The notes beneath the pieces are model-generated. The model was not told the DNA's origin. It was given only the letters and a program-made list of their open reading frames with translations, and did not search any database. From Streptomyces sp. 7-21 (GTDB lineage: Bacteria; Actinomycetota; Actinomycetes; Streptomycetales; Streptomycetaceae): 64,000 bases of DNA. The DNA is taken from assembly GCF_016741785.1 (NCBI RefSeq), contig NZ_JAERRL010000010.1, forward strand, positions 124,001 to 188,000, read 5' to 3'. Positions within the stretch are counted from its first letter, which is position 1. Each line of letters opens with the position of its first letter. Below are positions 22,909 to 32,018 of this stretch, one piece after another. A program made the translations under genes and the position numbers.

Positions 22909-24311
22909 CCTATGACGTGCAGATCTGGAGCATCCGCAAGCGCTCGAGCCGGGCACGCGCCTACCAACTGCGCTGGCGCGTCGGCGCCCAGCCACACTCC
23001 AAGAGCTACACCCTCAAGGCACAAGCCGACGGACGGCGGGCCGGACTGCTCACCGCTCTGCGCAACCGCGAGCAGTTCGACACCACGACAGGGCTGCCCG
23101 CATCCGAACTGCACGCCCAGCGCTCCCCGACCTGGTACGCGCACGCCGGTGAGTACGCACGCATGAAATGGCCCGACGCGTCGGCCAAGCACCGCGCGGG
23201 CATCGCTGACGCCCTCGCTACGGTGACACCCCGCCTGGTCACCGACTCGCGCGGCGCCCCGCCTCTCCGGGTCCTGCGACGCGCGCTGTACTCCTGGGCG
23301 TTCAGCTTCCGTACCGCCAAGGACGGCACCCTCGTGCCCCGTACGGAGTCCGAGGAGCCGCCCGCCGATGTCGCCGCCGCGCTCGACTGGATCGGCCGGA
23401 AGTCCGTCAAGGTCAACGAACTGGATACCCCGGCCGTGCTCCGTCCCGCGCTCGACGCCCTCAAGCTCAAGCTGGACGGCAAGCCCGCCGCCGCGGACAC
23501 CGTTCGCCGCAAGCTCCCCGTCTTCACCAACTGCCTTCGGTACGCGGTGGAGCGCGAACGCCTTCCCGCCCTCCCGCTCCACAAGGTGGACTGGAAGCCC
23601 CCGCAGACGGACGACGAAGTGGACTTCCGCTTCGTCCCCGGCCCGGCGCTGGCTCGCAAGCTCATCGCTGCCGCTGGCGCCGAGAGCAAGCGCGGACGGC
23701 ACCTGCACGCCTTCTACGGCTGCATGTACTACGCCGCCATGCGCCCAGCCGAGGTGACCGACCTGCGCCTGTCGGCCTGCACCCTCCCAGAATCCGGCTG
23801 GGGCGAACTCGTGCTGTCCGGCACCACTCCCCGGGTCGGCTCCGCCTGGACGGACTCCGGCGAATCCTTCGACTCCCGGGGCCTGAAGAAGCGCGCCCGC
23901 AAGGCCACCCGCTCCGTACCCATCCCGCCCGTACTGGTCCGCATGCTCCGCGATCACATCAAGGAGTACGGCACGTCCGAGGATGGCCGTCTCTTTCGTG
24001 CCGCTCGTGGCGGCCATCTTGTGTCCGACGATTACGGCGAGATCTGGCAGGCGGCCCGTCTCGCGGTGCTCTCCGAGTCCGAAGCGGCCACGCCGCTCGC
24101 TGAGGTTCCGTACTCACTGCGGCACGCGTGCGTCTCGTTCTGGCTCGTGTCGGGCGTTGCTCCTGCCGAAGTAGCCCGCCGCGCGGGCCACAGCATCGCC
24201 GTGCTGTACCGCTTCTACGCCAAGGTCATCCACGGCAGCCAGGACAAGACGAACCGGCGGATCGAAGACGCCCTGAACGAAGCGGAGAGCGACGACACGG
24301 ACGCAGCCTGA
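22902..24311 (+). CDS. int: Tyrosine recombinase integrase (AICE-2)
   Basis: A 469-residue recombinase with AMRPAEVTDLRL (catalytic Arg), VPYSLRHACVSFWL (Arg/His) and RAGHSIAVLYRFYAKV (His and nucleophilic Tyr). The GTG start lies inside xis. It matches the AICE-1 integrase from the first residues (MLTYDVQIWSIRKR) to the last, so both use the tRNA-Ser target, whose intact copy begins 250 bp downstream. No lesion is visible; with the intact xis the element may still excise. Confidence 0.93.
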   Translation: MLTYDVQIWSIRKRSSRARAYQLRWRVGAQPHSKSYTLKAQADGRRAGLLTALRNREQFDTTTGLPASELHAQRSPTWYAHAGEYARMKWPDASAKHRAGIADALATVTPRLVTDSRGAPPLRVLRRALYSWAFSFRTAKDGTLVPRTESEEPPADVAAALDWIGRKSVKVNELDTPAVLRPALDALKLKLDGKPAAADTVRRKLPVFTNCLRYAVERERLPALPLHKVDWKPPQTDDEVDFRFVPGPALARKLIAAAGAESKRGRHLHAFYGCMYYAAMRPAEVTDLRLSACTLPESGWGELVLSGTTPRVGSAWTDSGESFDSRGLKKRARKATRSVPIPPVLVRMLRDHIKEYGTSEDGRLFRAARGGHLVSDDYGEIWQAARLAVLSESEAATPLAEVPYSLRHACVSFWLVSGVAPAEVARRAGHSIAVLYRFYAKVIHGSQDKTNRRIEDALNEAESDDTDAA

Positions 24312-24503
24312 CCCGCCCGCGAAACGGCTCCGGCCGCTGGCACCCTCACTGGGGTGTCAGCGGCCCTTCTGCGTTTGGCCCACACATGGCCCACAGCGGC
24401 CCGATGACCAGCGCATACGCTCCGGATTCTGGTCCACGGCTGGTCCACACAGCCTGATCAACAGGTGGGATGCGAGCGTTCAGGGTGAGACACCACCCTA
24501 TGC

Positions 24504-24535
24504 AGAAGGGGCGCCCGTGGTGGGACGCCCCTTCT
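24504..24535 (+). terminator. Terminator after AICE-2 int
   Basis: AGAAGGGGCG pairs with CGCCCCTTCT at 24526-24535, and the loop also self-pairs. It separates int from the tRNA gene, which is transcribed towards it. Confidence 0.75.
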
Positions 24536-24560
24536 TGACCAGCTACTTCGCTGACCTGGG

Positions 24561-24647
24561 CGGAGGCGGTGGGATTTGAACCCACGGTGGCATCGCTGCC
24601 ACGACGGTTTTCAAGACCGTTCCCTTCGGCCGCTCGGGCACGCCTCC
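24561..24647 (-). tRNA. tRNA-Ser (UGA anticodon)
   Basis: An 87-nt gene on the minus strand. The acceptor strands GGAGGCG (5' end at 24647) and CGCCTCC pair; the anticodon arm reads CGGTCTTGAAAACCG with anticodon TGA; the long variable arm GTGGCAGCGATGCCAC marks a class II serine tRNA; the T arm GTGGGTTCAAATCCCAC is canonical. CCA is not encoded. Its 3' part from the anticodon loop onward is the integration target of both AICEs, and the core CCACGACGGTTTTCAAGA lies at 24599-24616. Confidence 0.95.
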
Positions 24648-24744
24648 CCGGGGCCGCACGCGGTGCGGCCCGCGAACGTCAGCTTAACGGCTGGGGTGCG
24701 GCCCGCCGCCCTCGCGTCCGGCAAGGAGTCCGGGAAGAAGAAGG

Positions 24745-24784
24745 CGCCGCCGCCTTAGTTCCCCCGTGCACCAAGGCGGCGGCG
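24745..24784 (-). terminator. Terminator of the htrA-like gene
   Basis: CGCCGCCGCCTT and AAGGCGGCGGCG are perfect 12-bp complements 16 bases apart, just beyond the stop at 24803 of the minus-strand protease gene. Confidence 0.7.
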
Positions 24785-24802
24785 CGGCGCGGCGCCGGCG
24801 GC

Positions 24803-26266
24803 TTACGATTCCGAGTCGCCGACCCGCTCGCCGAGGACGACCTGGGTGGTGTGCTCCTGGCCGCCGCGCTCGTAGGTGACCTCGATGGTCTCGCCCGGCT
24901 CGTGCGACCAGATTTCGCTGATCAGGGTGGGGCCGCTGTCGATCAGCCGCCCGTCGAACTCGGTGATCACGTCGCCCGGCCGCAGTCCTGCCTCGTCGGC
25001 CGGCCCGCCCGGGCTGACCGGGTCGGAGCCGTCGGGGAGGGAGTCGACGATCTGCGCGCCGCCGGAGACCTGGCTCGTGTCCACGTGGGCCCCGATGATC
25101 GGGTAGACGGGCTCGCCGGTCTCGATCAGGTCCTGGGCCACGCGCTCGGCCTGGTTGATCGGGATGGCGAAGCCGAGGCCGATACTGCCGCCCGGTTCGC
25201 CCAGGCCGCTGGAGCCCGGCTTGATCGCCGAGTTGATGCCGATGACCTCGCCGTCGGCGTTGAGCAGGGGCCCGCCGGAGTTGCCCGGGTTGATCGAGGC
25301 ATCGGTCTGGAGGGCGTTCATGTACGACGAGGAGGCGCCGGTGGCGTCGCTGGCGGACACCGGACGGTCCTTCGCGCTGATGATGCCGGTCGTCACCGTG
25401 CCGGACAGGCCGAACGGCGCGCCGATCGCGATCGTGGCGTCACCGACGGCGACCTCGTCGGAGTCTCCCATCGGCAGCGGCTCCAGCTCGCGGTCGCCGA
25501 TGTCCGTCAGCTGCAGCACGGCCACGTCGTAGCCCTCGGCGTTGCCCACGACCTCGGCCTCGAACGTCTCGCCGTCGGAGAAGGTCACGTTGACCGTGCC
25601 GCCGCCCGCGACCACGTGGTTGTTGGTCATGATCCGGCCCTGCTCGTCGTAGACGAAGCCCGTGCCGGTGCTGCCCTCGCCGTTGCGGCTGCCCGTCTCG
25701 ATCGTCACCACGGAGGGCAGGGCCGCTTCCGCTATTCCGGCGACCGACTCGGGCGGGCGGGCCTCGTTCCCGCTGGCGCCGCTGTCGGCGGAGGCGGGCG
25801 CGGACGAGTCACCGTCGTCGGCCACCAGGTAGCCCACGCCGCCGCCGATGCCGCCGGCGATCAGCGTGGCGACGATGACGCCGGCCAGCAGGCCGTTGCG
25901 CCGCTTCGGATGCGGCGGCGGGGCGGGCGGCACCGCCCACGCGCCGGTGGCGGCCCCTGGGGAGGCTGGCGGGGCCGGCGGGACCGGGGGCGGGACGGCG
26001 CCGGCCGCCGTCTGCGGCGCCGCCGCGGGCGGGGCGGAAGCCGTGGGGGGCGCGGGAGAAGCAGGGGGCGTGGGGGGCGTGGGAGGCGCGGCGGGCGGCG
26101 TGCTCGGCGGCGCGGCGGGAGCGGTGGGGGGGACGGGCGGGGTCGCGGGCGCGGCAGGAGCGGGGCCAGGCGCGGCGGCGGACTCGGACCGCTCGTCGCG
26201 GCCCGGTTCCGGAGCGTCGGGCTGCGGCTCCTCCTGCCTGCCGGAGCCCTCGTTCTCGGTGCTCAC
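24803..26266 (-). CDS. HtrA/DegP-like membrane-anchored serine protease with PDZ domain
   Basis: A 487-residue protein. Residues 20-125 are an extreme Pro/Ala cytoplasmic tail, followed by one transmembrane span (LLAGVIVATLIAGGIGGGVG). The trypsin-like domain has His in NNHVVAG, Asp in YDVAVLQL and Ser in NPGNSGGPLL. A C-terminal PDZ domain contains AGLRPGDVITEFDGRLI. It would degrade misfolded proteins at the outer face of the membrane. The GTG at 26266 (VSTENEGSG) follows GAGGAGAAG and is preferred over the longer frame. Catalytic residues are all present. Confidence 0.9.
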   Translation of the reverse strand: MSTENEGSGRQEEPQPDAPEPGRDERSESAAAPGPAPAAPATPPVPPTAPAAPPSTPPAAPPTPPTPPASPAPPTASAPPAAAPQTAAGAVPPPVPPAPPASPGAATGAWAVPPAPPPHPKRRNGLLAGVIVATLIAGGIGGGVGYLVADDGDSSAPASADSGASGNEARPPESVAGIAEAALPSVVTIETGSRNGEGSTGTGFVYDEQGRIMTNNHVVAGGGTVNVTFSDGETFEAEVVGNAEGYDVAVLQLTDIGDRELEPLPMGDSDEVAVGDATIAIGAPFGLSGTVTTGIISAKDRPVSASDATGASSSYMNALQTDASINPGNSGGPLLNADGEVIGINSAIKPGSSGLGEPGGSIGLGFAIPINQAERVAQDLIETGEPVYPIIGAHVDTSQVSGGAQIVDSLPDGSDPVSPGGPADEAGLRPGDVITEFDGRLIDSGPTLISEIWSHEPGETIEVTYERGGQEHTTQVVLGERVGDSES

Positions 26267-26494
26267 AGCTTCTTCTCCTCGGGTTCGCGACAGTGTGTGC
26301 GACAGACGTGCGAGCAGCTTGGTACGGGCAGTTTTTCCCATCGTCCGTCAGGCGGGCATAAAGCCTCCGCCCGCCACCCGGGGAGGGCTCCCCGCCGGCT
26401 CGCGGCCGCCGCACGGTCCAGGGTGGCACCATGAAGCGGATGGGCGCGCGGTGAACCAGGCGGCGCGAGGGGTGGTGAAAGAGGTGAGGAGCAC

Positions 26495-27307
26495 GTGAGC
26501 GTACGCCGCCGGGCTCCCGGAGAGATCCAGGTCGTGGCGCACCGGGGCTCGTCCGAGGACGCGCCGGAGCACACCCTCGCCGCCTACCGCAAGGCGATCG
26601 CCGACGGTGCCGACGCGCTGGAGTGCGACGTGCGGATGACGGCGGACGGCCACCTGGTCTGCGTGCACGACCGCCGCGTCAACCGCACCTCGAACGGCCG
26701 GGGCGCCGTCGCCTCCATGGAACTCGCCGACCTCGCCGAGCTGGACTTCGGCTCGTGGCGGGGCTCCGCCGGCCGCGACGAGACGCCCGACAGCGCCCCG
26801 GACGCCGCCGACCCCGAGCGCACGGCCGTGCTGACCCTGGAACGGCTGCTGCGCCTGGTCGCCGACGCCGGGCGGCCGGTCGGCCTGGCCATCGAGACCA
26901 AGCACCCGAGTCGGTGGGCCGGGCGCGTGGAGGAGCGCCTGCTGGAGCTGCTGCGCGCGTACGAGCTGCCCGGCCCGGTGCGGGTCATGAGCTTCTCGGC
27001 GCGCTCCCTGCAACGGATCCGGCTGGCGGCGCCTGAGCTGCCGACGGTCTACCTGATGCGGTTCGTGCTGCCGCGCCACCGCTCCGGCCGCCTGCCGGCG
27101 GCGGCGACGGTCGCCGGCCCGAGCGTGCGGGTGCTGCGCCGCGACCCCGGGTACGTGGAGCGGGCGCACCGGGCGGGGCACGAGGTGCACGTGTGGACGG
27201 TGGACGAGCCGGAGGACGTCGACCTGTGCGCACGGCTGGGCGTGGACGCCATCATCACGAACCGTCCGCTCACGGTGCGTGAGCGGCTGGGGCGCGCCGG
27301 AGGCTGA
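26495..27307 (+). CDS. Glycerophosphodiester phosphodiesterase
   Basis: A 270-residue GDPD protein that hydrolyses deacylated phospholipids to glycerol-3-phosphate and an alcohol. The active-site signature is at the N-terminus: VVAHRGSSEDAPEHT (His and Arg, then Glu of APEHT), followed by ALECDVRMTADGHLVCVHD (Glu/Asp metal ligands and the second catalytic His). Near the end are AGHEVHVWTVDEPEDV and GVDAIITNRP, typical of the family. There is no signal peptide, so it is cytoplasmic. The GTG start is preceded by GAGGAG. Confidence 0.9.
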   Translation: MSVRRRAPGEIQVVAHRGSSEDAPEHTLAAYRKAIADGADALECDVRMTADGHLVCVHDRRVNRTSNGRGAVASMELADLAELDFGSWRGSAGRDETPDSAPDAADPERTAVLTLERLLRLVADAGRPVGLAIETKHPSRWAGRVEERLLELLRAYELPGPVRVMSFSARSLQRIRLAAPELPTVYLMRFVLPRHRSGRLPAAATVAGPSVRVLRRDPGYVERAHRAGHEVHVWTVDEPEDVDLCARLGVDAIITNRPLTVRERLGRAGG

Positions 27308-27458
27308 GTCCTTACCCGGCGTGCGGTGGTGCGTTCGTGGCGTATCGGATCATTACGACTGCGTCAACAGATCTCTCACGTCCGGTTTCCTGCGGCGAGC
27401 GCGAGGGCATCGAACCCTTGGCGTGGGGCGCGCAATGTGTGGCGAAGGAGGCTCGGGG

Positions 27459-27923
27459 GTGGCGTTGGTGGTCACACAGCAGGTACCGACATCGTCGTCT
27501 ATGTCGGTGCCCCATGGCCCGGTAGGGGTGGGTGCCGCGCGGCGGCGGCTGCGCGCTGAGCTGCGCGCGTGCGGCGCCGATGACGCGGTCATCGATGATG
27601 CCGTGCTGGTGCTTTCTGAGCTGCTGAGCAACGCGTATAGACACGCCAGGCCGCTGGACGGCGGCGAGCTGGTGCGCGCGGGCTGGAGCCGGGACAGCGA
27701 CGGCGCGGTGACGATTTCGGTCACGGACGGCGGGGGGCCGACGCGGCCGCTTCCGGCGTCACCGTCGGTGACGGCCAAGGGCGGGCGGGGTCTGACGATC
27801 ATCCGGGCGCTGGCGCGTGACTGGGGGGTCAGCGAGACGGCGCCGTCAGGGGCTTCGCCGGACGGTTCCGAGGAGCCGGGGTCCGTCACCGTCTGGGCGG
27901 TTCTGGCGGCCGACACCCCATAG
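27459..27923 (+). CDS. RsbW-like ATP-binding regulatory protein
   Basis: A 154-residue protein of the HATPase_c family used by Streptomyces as anti-sigma-type or signalling kinases. The N box is VLVLSELLSNAYRHA, the G1 box ISVTDGGGP, and the G2 region GGRGLTIIRALARDWGV. The GTG at 27459 follows GAAGGAGG and is better supported than upstream starts. It may act on a sigma-factor or antagonist protein. A PP2C-type phosphatase gene lies 2.4 kb downstream and a second such ATPase at 38363-38812. Confidence 0.85.
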   Translation: MALVVTQQVPTSSSMSVPHGPVGVGAARRRLRAELRACGADDAVIDDAVLVLSELLSNAYRHARPLDGGELVRAGWSRDSDGAVTISVTDGGGPTRPLPASPSVTAKGGRGLTIIRALARDWGVSETAPSGASPDGSEEPGSVTVWAVLAADTP

Positions 27924-28032
27924 GGGCGTACGGGCTGACTGCGGTGGGCGACGCCCGGCGGCGGCCGGCGTGCGCTAGGGTCCGCCAAGCAGACCAAGTT
28001 GTCCGCGCACGCCCGCAGGAGATCCGTTCGTC

Positions 28033-29001
28033 ATGGCCAAGAAACGCCGTCCCCGCCCGACTCAGCCCCGTGCCGTCTCCGACGCCGAGATTCCGGTCGT
28101 CGGTGCCCGTGAGCCCTGCCCCTGCGGTTCGGGCCGCCGTTACAAGGCGTGTCACGGGCGGGCCGCGGCCCAGGCGGCGACCGAGCTGGTGCGCCGTCCC
28201 TTCGAGGGCCTGCCGGGAGAGTGTGACTGGGTCGCGCTCCGGGAGCTGGTGCCCGCGGCGACGGCGCCGCTCACGCTGCGCGACGGGCTGCCGGAAGGCG
28301 TGCCGTCGGTGACGCTGGCCACGGTGCTGCCGATGGCGTGGCCCGCGCTGCGGCGCGAGGACGGCGCCGTGCTGATCGGGGTGCAGAACGACACGGCCAC
28401 CGGCGACCTGAGCCGGGACCTGGCGGACGTGCTGACGCGCGCGCTGACCGCCGAGCCGGGCAGCCCGGTCTCCGCCGGCCGCACGCCGCCGGACGGGCCG
28501 CGCCTTCAGGACCTGCTGGACCTGGACGCGCCGTTCGAACCGGAGCTGCACCAGGGCTTCGAGTTCTGGCTCGACGACCCCGAGCAGCAGGCCGCGGGTG
28601 AGGTGGCCGCCTCGCTGGAGCGGGCCAACGAGGCCGCGCTGCCCACGGCCAGGCTCACCGGCGTGGAGGCCGCGTACTGGTGCGAGACGCCGGAGAAGAA
28701 CCACCTGCGCTGGGTGATGCCGCACCCGGAGGAGCGGCTGCTGGACGCGCTGGCCCGGCTGCACGCCAGGGGCGCCTCGTCGCTGGGCGAGCAGACGCGG
28801 CTGGTCGGCTCGTTCCGTGCGCACGGGCTGCTGGTTCCGGTGTGGGACCTGCCCAGCGGGATGAGCGCGCAGGACTGCGAGGAGCCCGCCGCGGAGTTCG
28901 CCAAGCGGCTCGCCGAAGCGCTGGAGACGGACGCGCCGCTCACGCAGGAGGAGCGGCGGGCGCGCAACGGGCTCACCAACCGGCAGGTCACGCTGAACTG
29001 A
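28033..29001 (+). CDS. DUF5926 protein with N-terminal SEC-C motif
   Basis: A 322-residue cytoplasmic protein. Residues 27-41 are the zinc-binding SEC-C-type motif PCPCGSGRRYKACHG. The remainder is the actinobacterial DUF5926 region, with PHPEERLLDALARLHARG around residue 235 and a C-terminal RRARNGLTNRQVTLN. The SEC-C motif often mediates contacts to ribosome or Sec proteins; the function of the rest is unknown. The start follows GCAGGAGATC. Confidence 0.85.
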   Translation: MAKKRRPRPTQPRAVSDAEIPVVGAREPCPCGSGRRYKACHGRAAAQAATELVRRPFEGLPGECDWVALRELVPAATAPLTLRDGLPEGVPSVTLATVLPMAWPALRREDGAVLIGVQNDTATGDLSRDLADVLTRALTAEPGSPVSAGRTPPDGPRLQDLLDLDAPFEPELHQGFEFWLDDPEQQAAGEVAASLERANEAALPTARLTGVEAAYWCETPEKNHLRWVMPHPEERLLDALARLHARGASSLGEQTRLVGSFRAHGLLVPVWDLPSGMSAQDCEEPAAEFAKRLAEALETDAPLTQEERRARNGLTNRQVTLN

Positions 29002-29123
29002 ACGAGCCGGCTGGAACCGTCCGGCTCGGGTATCCGCTCACCTGAAAATACGCGCGGATGCGGGGAACTGACGGGTGGACAGAAATGGCCCGGCCGCCCA
29101 CGCAAACGCGTGATTCCAGTCAC

Positions 29124-29147
29124 AACGGGGCCCGTGAGGGCCCCGTT
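29124..29147. terminator. Bidirectional terminator
   Basis: AACGGGGCCC and GGGCCCCGTT pair perfectly around a GTGA tetraloop of the stable GNRA type, followed by T. It separates the convergent genes ending at 29001 and 29279. Confidence 0.8.
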
Positions 29148-29278
29148 TGGCCCTGTCAGGGCCGGGTGGGATTTGCGAATCCCCGATGAGTTGTTACCTT
29201 CGTCAGTGAGCCCGGTCGCTGGTGCATCCCCCGTCGCCAGCGATCGGGTCTTCTCATGTCCGGCGGCCGGGCGCGCGG

Positions 29279-29944
29279 TCAGTAGGCCAGGCGGCTGCCC
29301 TGTTCCGGCACCGTGGCGCCGGCCTCGACGAGCACGTCGAGCAGGCGCACGGCGGGCGGCAGCACGACGCGCCCCCGGTGCGGCCGCGGCGGGCTCACCC
29401 AGCGCAGGCGCCTGCCGCCCACGGCCGAGGGCGGCAGCGGCAGGTAGCCGCCGGGGCCGTGGAAGCGCAGCGAGCCGGGCACCCCTCCCCGGTCGCTGAG
29501 CAGTTCGCCCAGCTCCGCCAGTTCGTACGGCTCGACCAGCAGCGCGTACCTGGTGGGCGTGGCCAGCACGGGGCCGGGCGCGGCCCCGAGGCGGTCCAGC
29601 TCCGCCAGCGCCCAGGCGCCGGCGGCGGCGGGCACGCTCAGCGCGCACGGCGCGCGGCCGCCGGTCGCCAGGACGATGGGGGTGTGCGGGCGCCCGCGCC
29701 ACCACCACTCGACCATCCGTTCGTCCCTCGTGGCGGCGAGCAGCGGGGGATCGCTGGGGTGCGCGCCCGGGACGACACAGTCGTCCCCGCGCGGGCACCG
29801 GCACCGTCCGCCGGGAGCGGTGCCGATTCCCGGAACCACCGGCCACCCCCACCGCCGCGTGATCTCGAGGGCGGCGTCCAGCAGCCCCCGGTCATCGCCG
29901 TCACCGTCACCGTTCGTGCGTCGCTTGCCGAGAATCTCGCGCAT
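29279..29944 (-). CDS. Chromosomal prim-pol-domain protein
   Basis: A 221-residue stand-alone protein with the bifunctional primase/polymerase N-terminal fold: LLDAALEITRRWGWPVVPGI, the Cys-rich stretch GGRCRCPRGDDCVVPGAHP, VEWWWRGRPHTPIVLATGG and a late WVSPPRPHRG. It has no helicase part. It lies outside the AICEs among conserved chromosomal genes, so it is probably a resident gene rather than element cargo. The acidic catalytic pair expected in an active polymerase is not obvious, so it may be regulatory or degenerate. Confidence 0.75.
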   Translation of the reverse strand: MREILGKRRTNGDGDGDDRGLLDAALEITRRWGWPVVPGIGTAPGGRCRCPRGDDCVVPGAHPSDPPLLAATRDERMVEWWWRGRPHTPIVLATGGRAPCALSVPAAAGAWALAELDRLGAAPGPVLATPTRYALLVEPYELAELGELLSDRGGVPGSLRFHGPGGYLPLPPSAVGGRRLRWVSPPRPHRGRVVLPPAVRLLDVLVEAGATVPEQGSRLAY

Positions 29945-30341
29945 CCGCGCTCGTTCCCTTCCCTCGCGCCTGCGTGCCGGCTCACGATCGCCGGGCGGTA
30001 CACACCACGTCGAACTAGCTCACCGTATGCGGCGGGACGAGCAGCGCTGCCTGACGCGCGGCGGGTCGCGGCCGCCCTGTGCGGCGTGAAAGGGTCCCGT
30101 CGGCCACGCCTCGAGTGGTCGCCTGACCCAGCGATCCGTTCGGTCTCGGTCCGTTCCGGTATGTGCTCGGATACGTACCCAGCAAGCCGTCAAGCCCACC
30201 TGGCAGGCTCCGCCACACGGAGCCTCAGTCGATCGCGTCCCGCCGCAACCGAGGCAGTTTTCAGCCATCGTCCGGCCTGGTTCTGCCAAGTTACGTCAAT
30301 CGCCGCCGCTCCGGCCTGTCGCCCCCCGGGCCGGGCCACCG
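29945..30341. other. Gene-free divergent spacer
   Basis: About 400 bp between the divergent prim-pol and phosphatase genes. I see no gene, tRNA or strong hairpin. It should hold both promoters. Confidence 0.4.
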
Positions 30342-31862
30342 GTGGTGTACCCGTTGGGTGCCCGCGGAATTCTCCAGCACGACGCGCCTGACACGGGGGT
30401 TTGCGATGCTGTTGCCGGAAACGCACCACGGCGGAATCTCTCGGCCATGAGCGCGACGCCCCTGCCCAGGCCACTGAGCAAACTGGCCGGAATCGGCCCC
30501 GCGCGTGCCACCGTCCCGCACAATTCACGCCTCCCCGACGACCCGGGTGACCCCGGCACCGGTGGCACCAAGCGCCGCCGCCGCGGCGCCTCGCCCCGCG
30601 GCGACCAGGAGCGCCTGGCCGCCTGGATCTCCGACCTCACCACACTCCACGGCCTCACCGAACGCCTCGGCCACACCACGGCGCTCGGTGACGCGCTCCA
30701 CGAGACGCTGCGCGCGGGCGCCAGCCTGCTGGGAGCCCGGCGCGGGCTGCTGACCCTGCGCCCCGCCGAGGGGATCGGCAGCCACCGCGTGACCGGCCTG
30801 GGCCTGAGCCCGTCCGATCTCGGCCATCTTGAGACCGGCCCGCCGTTCGCGGTCACCCCCGCCGGCACCGGCCCCGACGGCACGCCCCTGGAGGCGGTGC
30901 ACCCCGACATCGCCGCCGACACCGGCCTCGGGCCCCGCCGCCGCGAGGTCGCCGCGCTCCTCGGCTGCGCCGCCAGCTACGCCCTGCCACTGGCCACCGA
31001 GCGGGACGCCCCGCCGCTGGGCACGGCCGCCTGGCTCTTCGACGAGCCCGGCGCCCCCGAGCCGAGACAGCGCCGCCTCCTCTCCCTCTACCTGCGCTAC
31101 GCCGCCCAGCACATCGCCAATCGGCTGGAACTCGCCGGCGCCCGCTCCGCCCTGCGCGCCGTGCACGACGCGCTGCTCCCCGGCGCGCCCGCACCGCTCC
31201 CCGGCGTCGCCCTCGCCGCCCGCCGCCCCGGCCACGGCGGCGGCTTCTACGACACGCTGGCGCTGCCGGACGGCTCGCTGACGCTGGCGATCGGCGCCGC
31301 CGTCTCCCCGGGCCCGGGCGCGCTCGCCGCCGCGGGCGCGCTGCGCGCGGGGATGCGGGCGTACGCCGTGATGGAGGGCGAGGACCCGGTCGCCGTGCTG
31401 TCCGACCTGGAACTGCTGCTGCGGCTGACCGACCCGGGCCGCCCGGCGACGGCGCTGTTCTGCTACGCCGAGCCGCCGGGCCCGCAGGGCACGCGGCGCG
31501 TCACCGTCGCCTCGGCCGGCCACCCGCCGCCGCTGCTGCTCGGTCCGGCGCGCACCGAGTTCGCCGACACCGCGCTGTCCGCGCCGCTGGGCATGCTGGC
31601 CTGCTGGGAGGCCCCGAGCACCCAGGTGGACGTCGCGAAGGGAGAAACGGTACTCCTCTACGGTGACGCGCTGCTGCGCCGCACCGGCCGGGCGCGCGAC
31701 GCCGCGTTCGACCTGCTCAGGTCCGCCGCCGCGGCCGCCGCCCCCGCCGTCCGCGACGATCCGGCCGCCCTGCTCGCCCACCTCACCGAGGCGCTCGCCC
31801 CGCCGGGGTCCCCGGCCGCCGCGGACTCCGATGAGGCCGTGCTGCTGGCCGTCCGCTTCTGA
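30342..31862 (+). CDS. PP2C/SpoIIE-type phosphatase with GAF-like domain
   Basis: A 506-residue protein. A low-complexity N-terminus is followed by a GAF-like sensor part (LRAGASLLGARRGLLTLRPA, residues ~120-260) and then a SpoIIE/PP2C catalytic domain with LTLAIGAAVSPGPGALAAAG, TLFCYAEP-like strands and VTVASAGHPPPLLL, ending SDEAVLLAVRF. It would dephosphorylate a Ser-phosphorylated regulator such as an anti-anti-sigma factor. Several metal-binding Asp positions look replaced, so activity is uncertain. GTG 30342 is used because the upstream part (DTGVCDAVAGNAP) looks conserved; ATG 30447 is an alternative and overlaps a 14-codon frame at 30406-30450. Confidence 0.78.
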   Translation: MVYPLGARGILQHDAPDTGVCDAVAGNAPRRNLSAMSATPLPRPLSKLAGIGPARATVPHNSRLPDDPGDPGTGGTKRRRRGASPRGDQERLAAWISDLTTLHGLTERLGHTTALGDALHETLRAGASLLGARRGLLTLRPAEGIGSHRVTGLGLSPSDLGHLETGPPFAVTPAGTGPDGTPLEAVHPDIAADTGLGPRRREVAALLGCAASYALPLATERDAPPLGTAAWLFDEPGAPEPRQRRLLSLYLRYAAQHIANRLELAGARSALRAVHDALLPGAPAPLPGVALAARRPGHGGGFYDTLALPDGSLTLAIGAAVSPGPGALAAAGALRAGMRAYAVMEGEDPVAVLSDLELLLRLTDPGRPATALFCYAEPPGPQGTRRVTVASAGHPPPLLLGPARTEFADTALSAPLGMLACWEAPSTQVDVAKGETVLLYGDALLRRTGRARDAAFDLLRSAAAAAAPAVRDDPAALLAHLTEALAPPGSPAAADSDEAVLLAVRF

Positions 31863-32018
31863 CCCGCCGCCCGGCCCGCTTTCCCGGCCTCGCGCCCCCG
31901 ACGCGCGCCGTGGTGACCGTGCGCGCCCGGTCACCCGTACCCCGTTGTCATCGAGCACACATACGATGGGAAAGGTCCCGCCTTGGGACCGGTCCAGCAG
32001 CGAGCGAGGAGGCGCGAC

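Larger units (their letters stand above)
12200..24616 (+). mobile_element. AICE-2, RepSA-type element, decayed
   Basis: It is bounded by the 18-bp core at 12200-12217 and at 24599-24616, a core-to-core distance of 12,399 bp. Left to right: a regulator/DUF397 pair, a chain of four small genes, a hypothetical gene plus hisS, small-gene chain 2, a short GntR regulator, an SCO3933-like pseudogene, a broken tra gene, a SpdB2-like gene, a broken repSA, xis and int. Integrase and excisionase look intact while transfer and replication genes are damaged, so the element may still excise with help but should not spread on its own. Confidence 0.8.

Noticed and set aside
24569..26434. 621-codon plus-strand frame over the tRNA and htrA region
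   Set aside because: Runs through the tRNA gene and antisense to a protease with an intact catalytic triad; the translation is Gly/Arg repeats.
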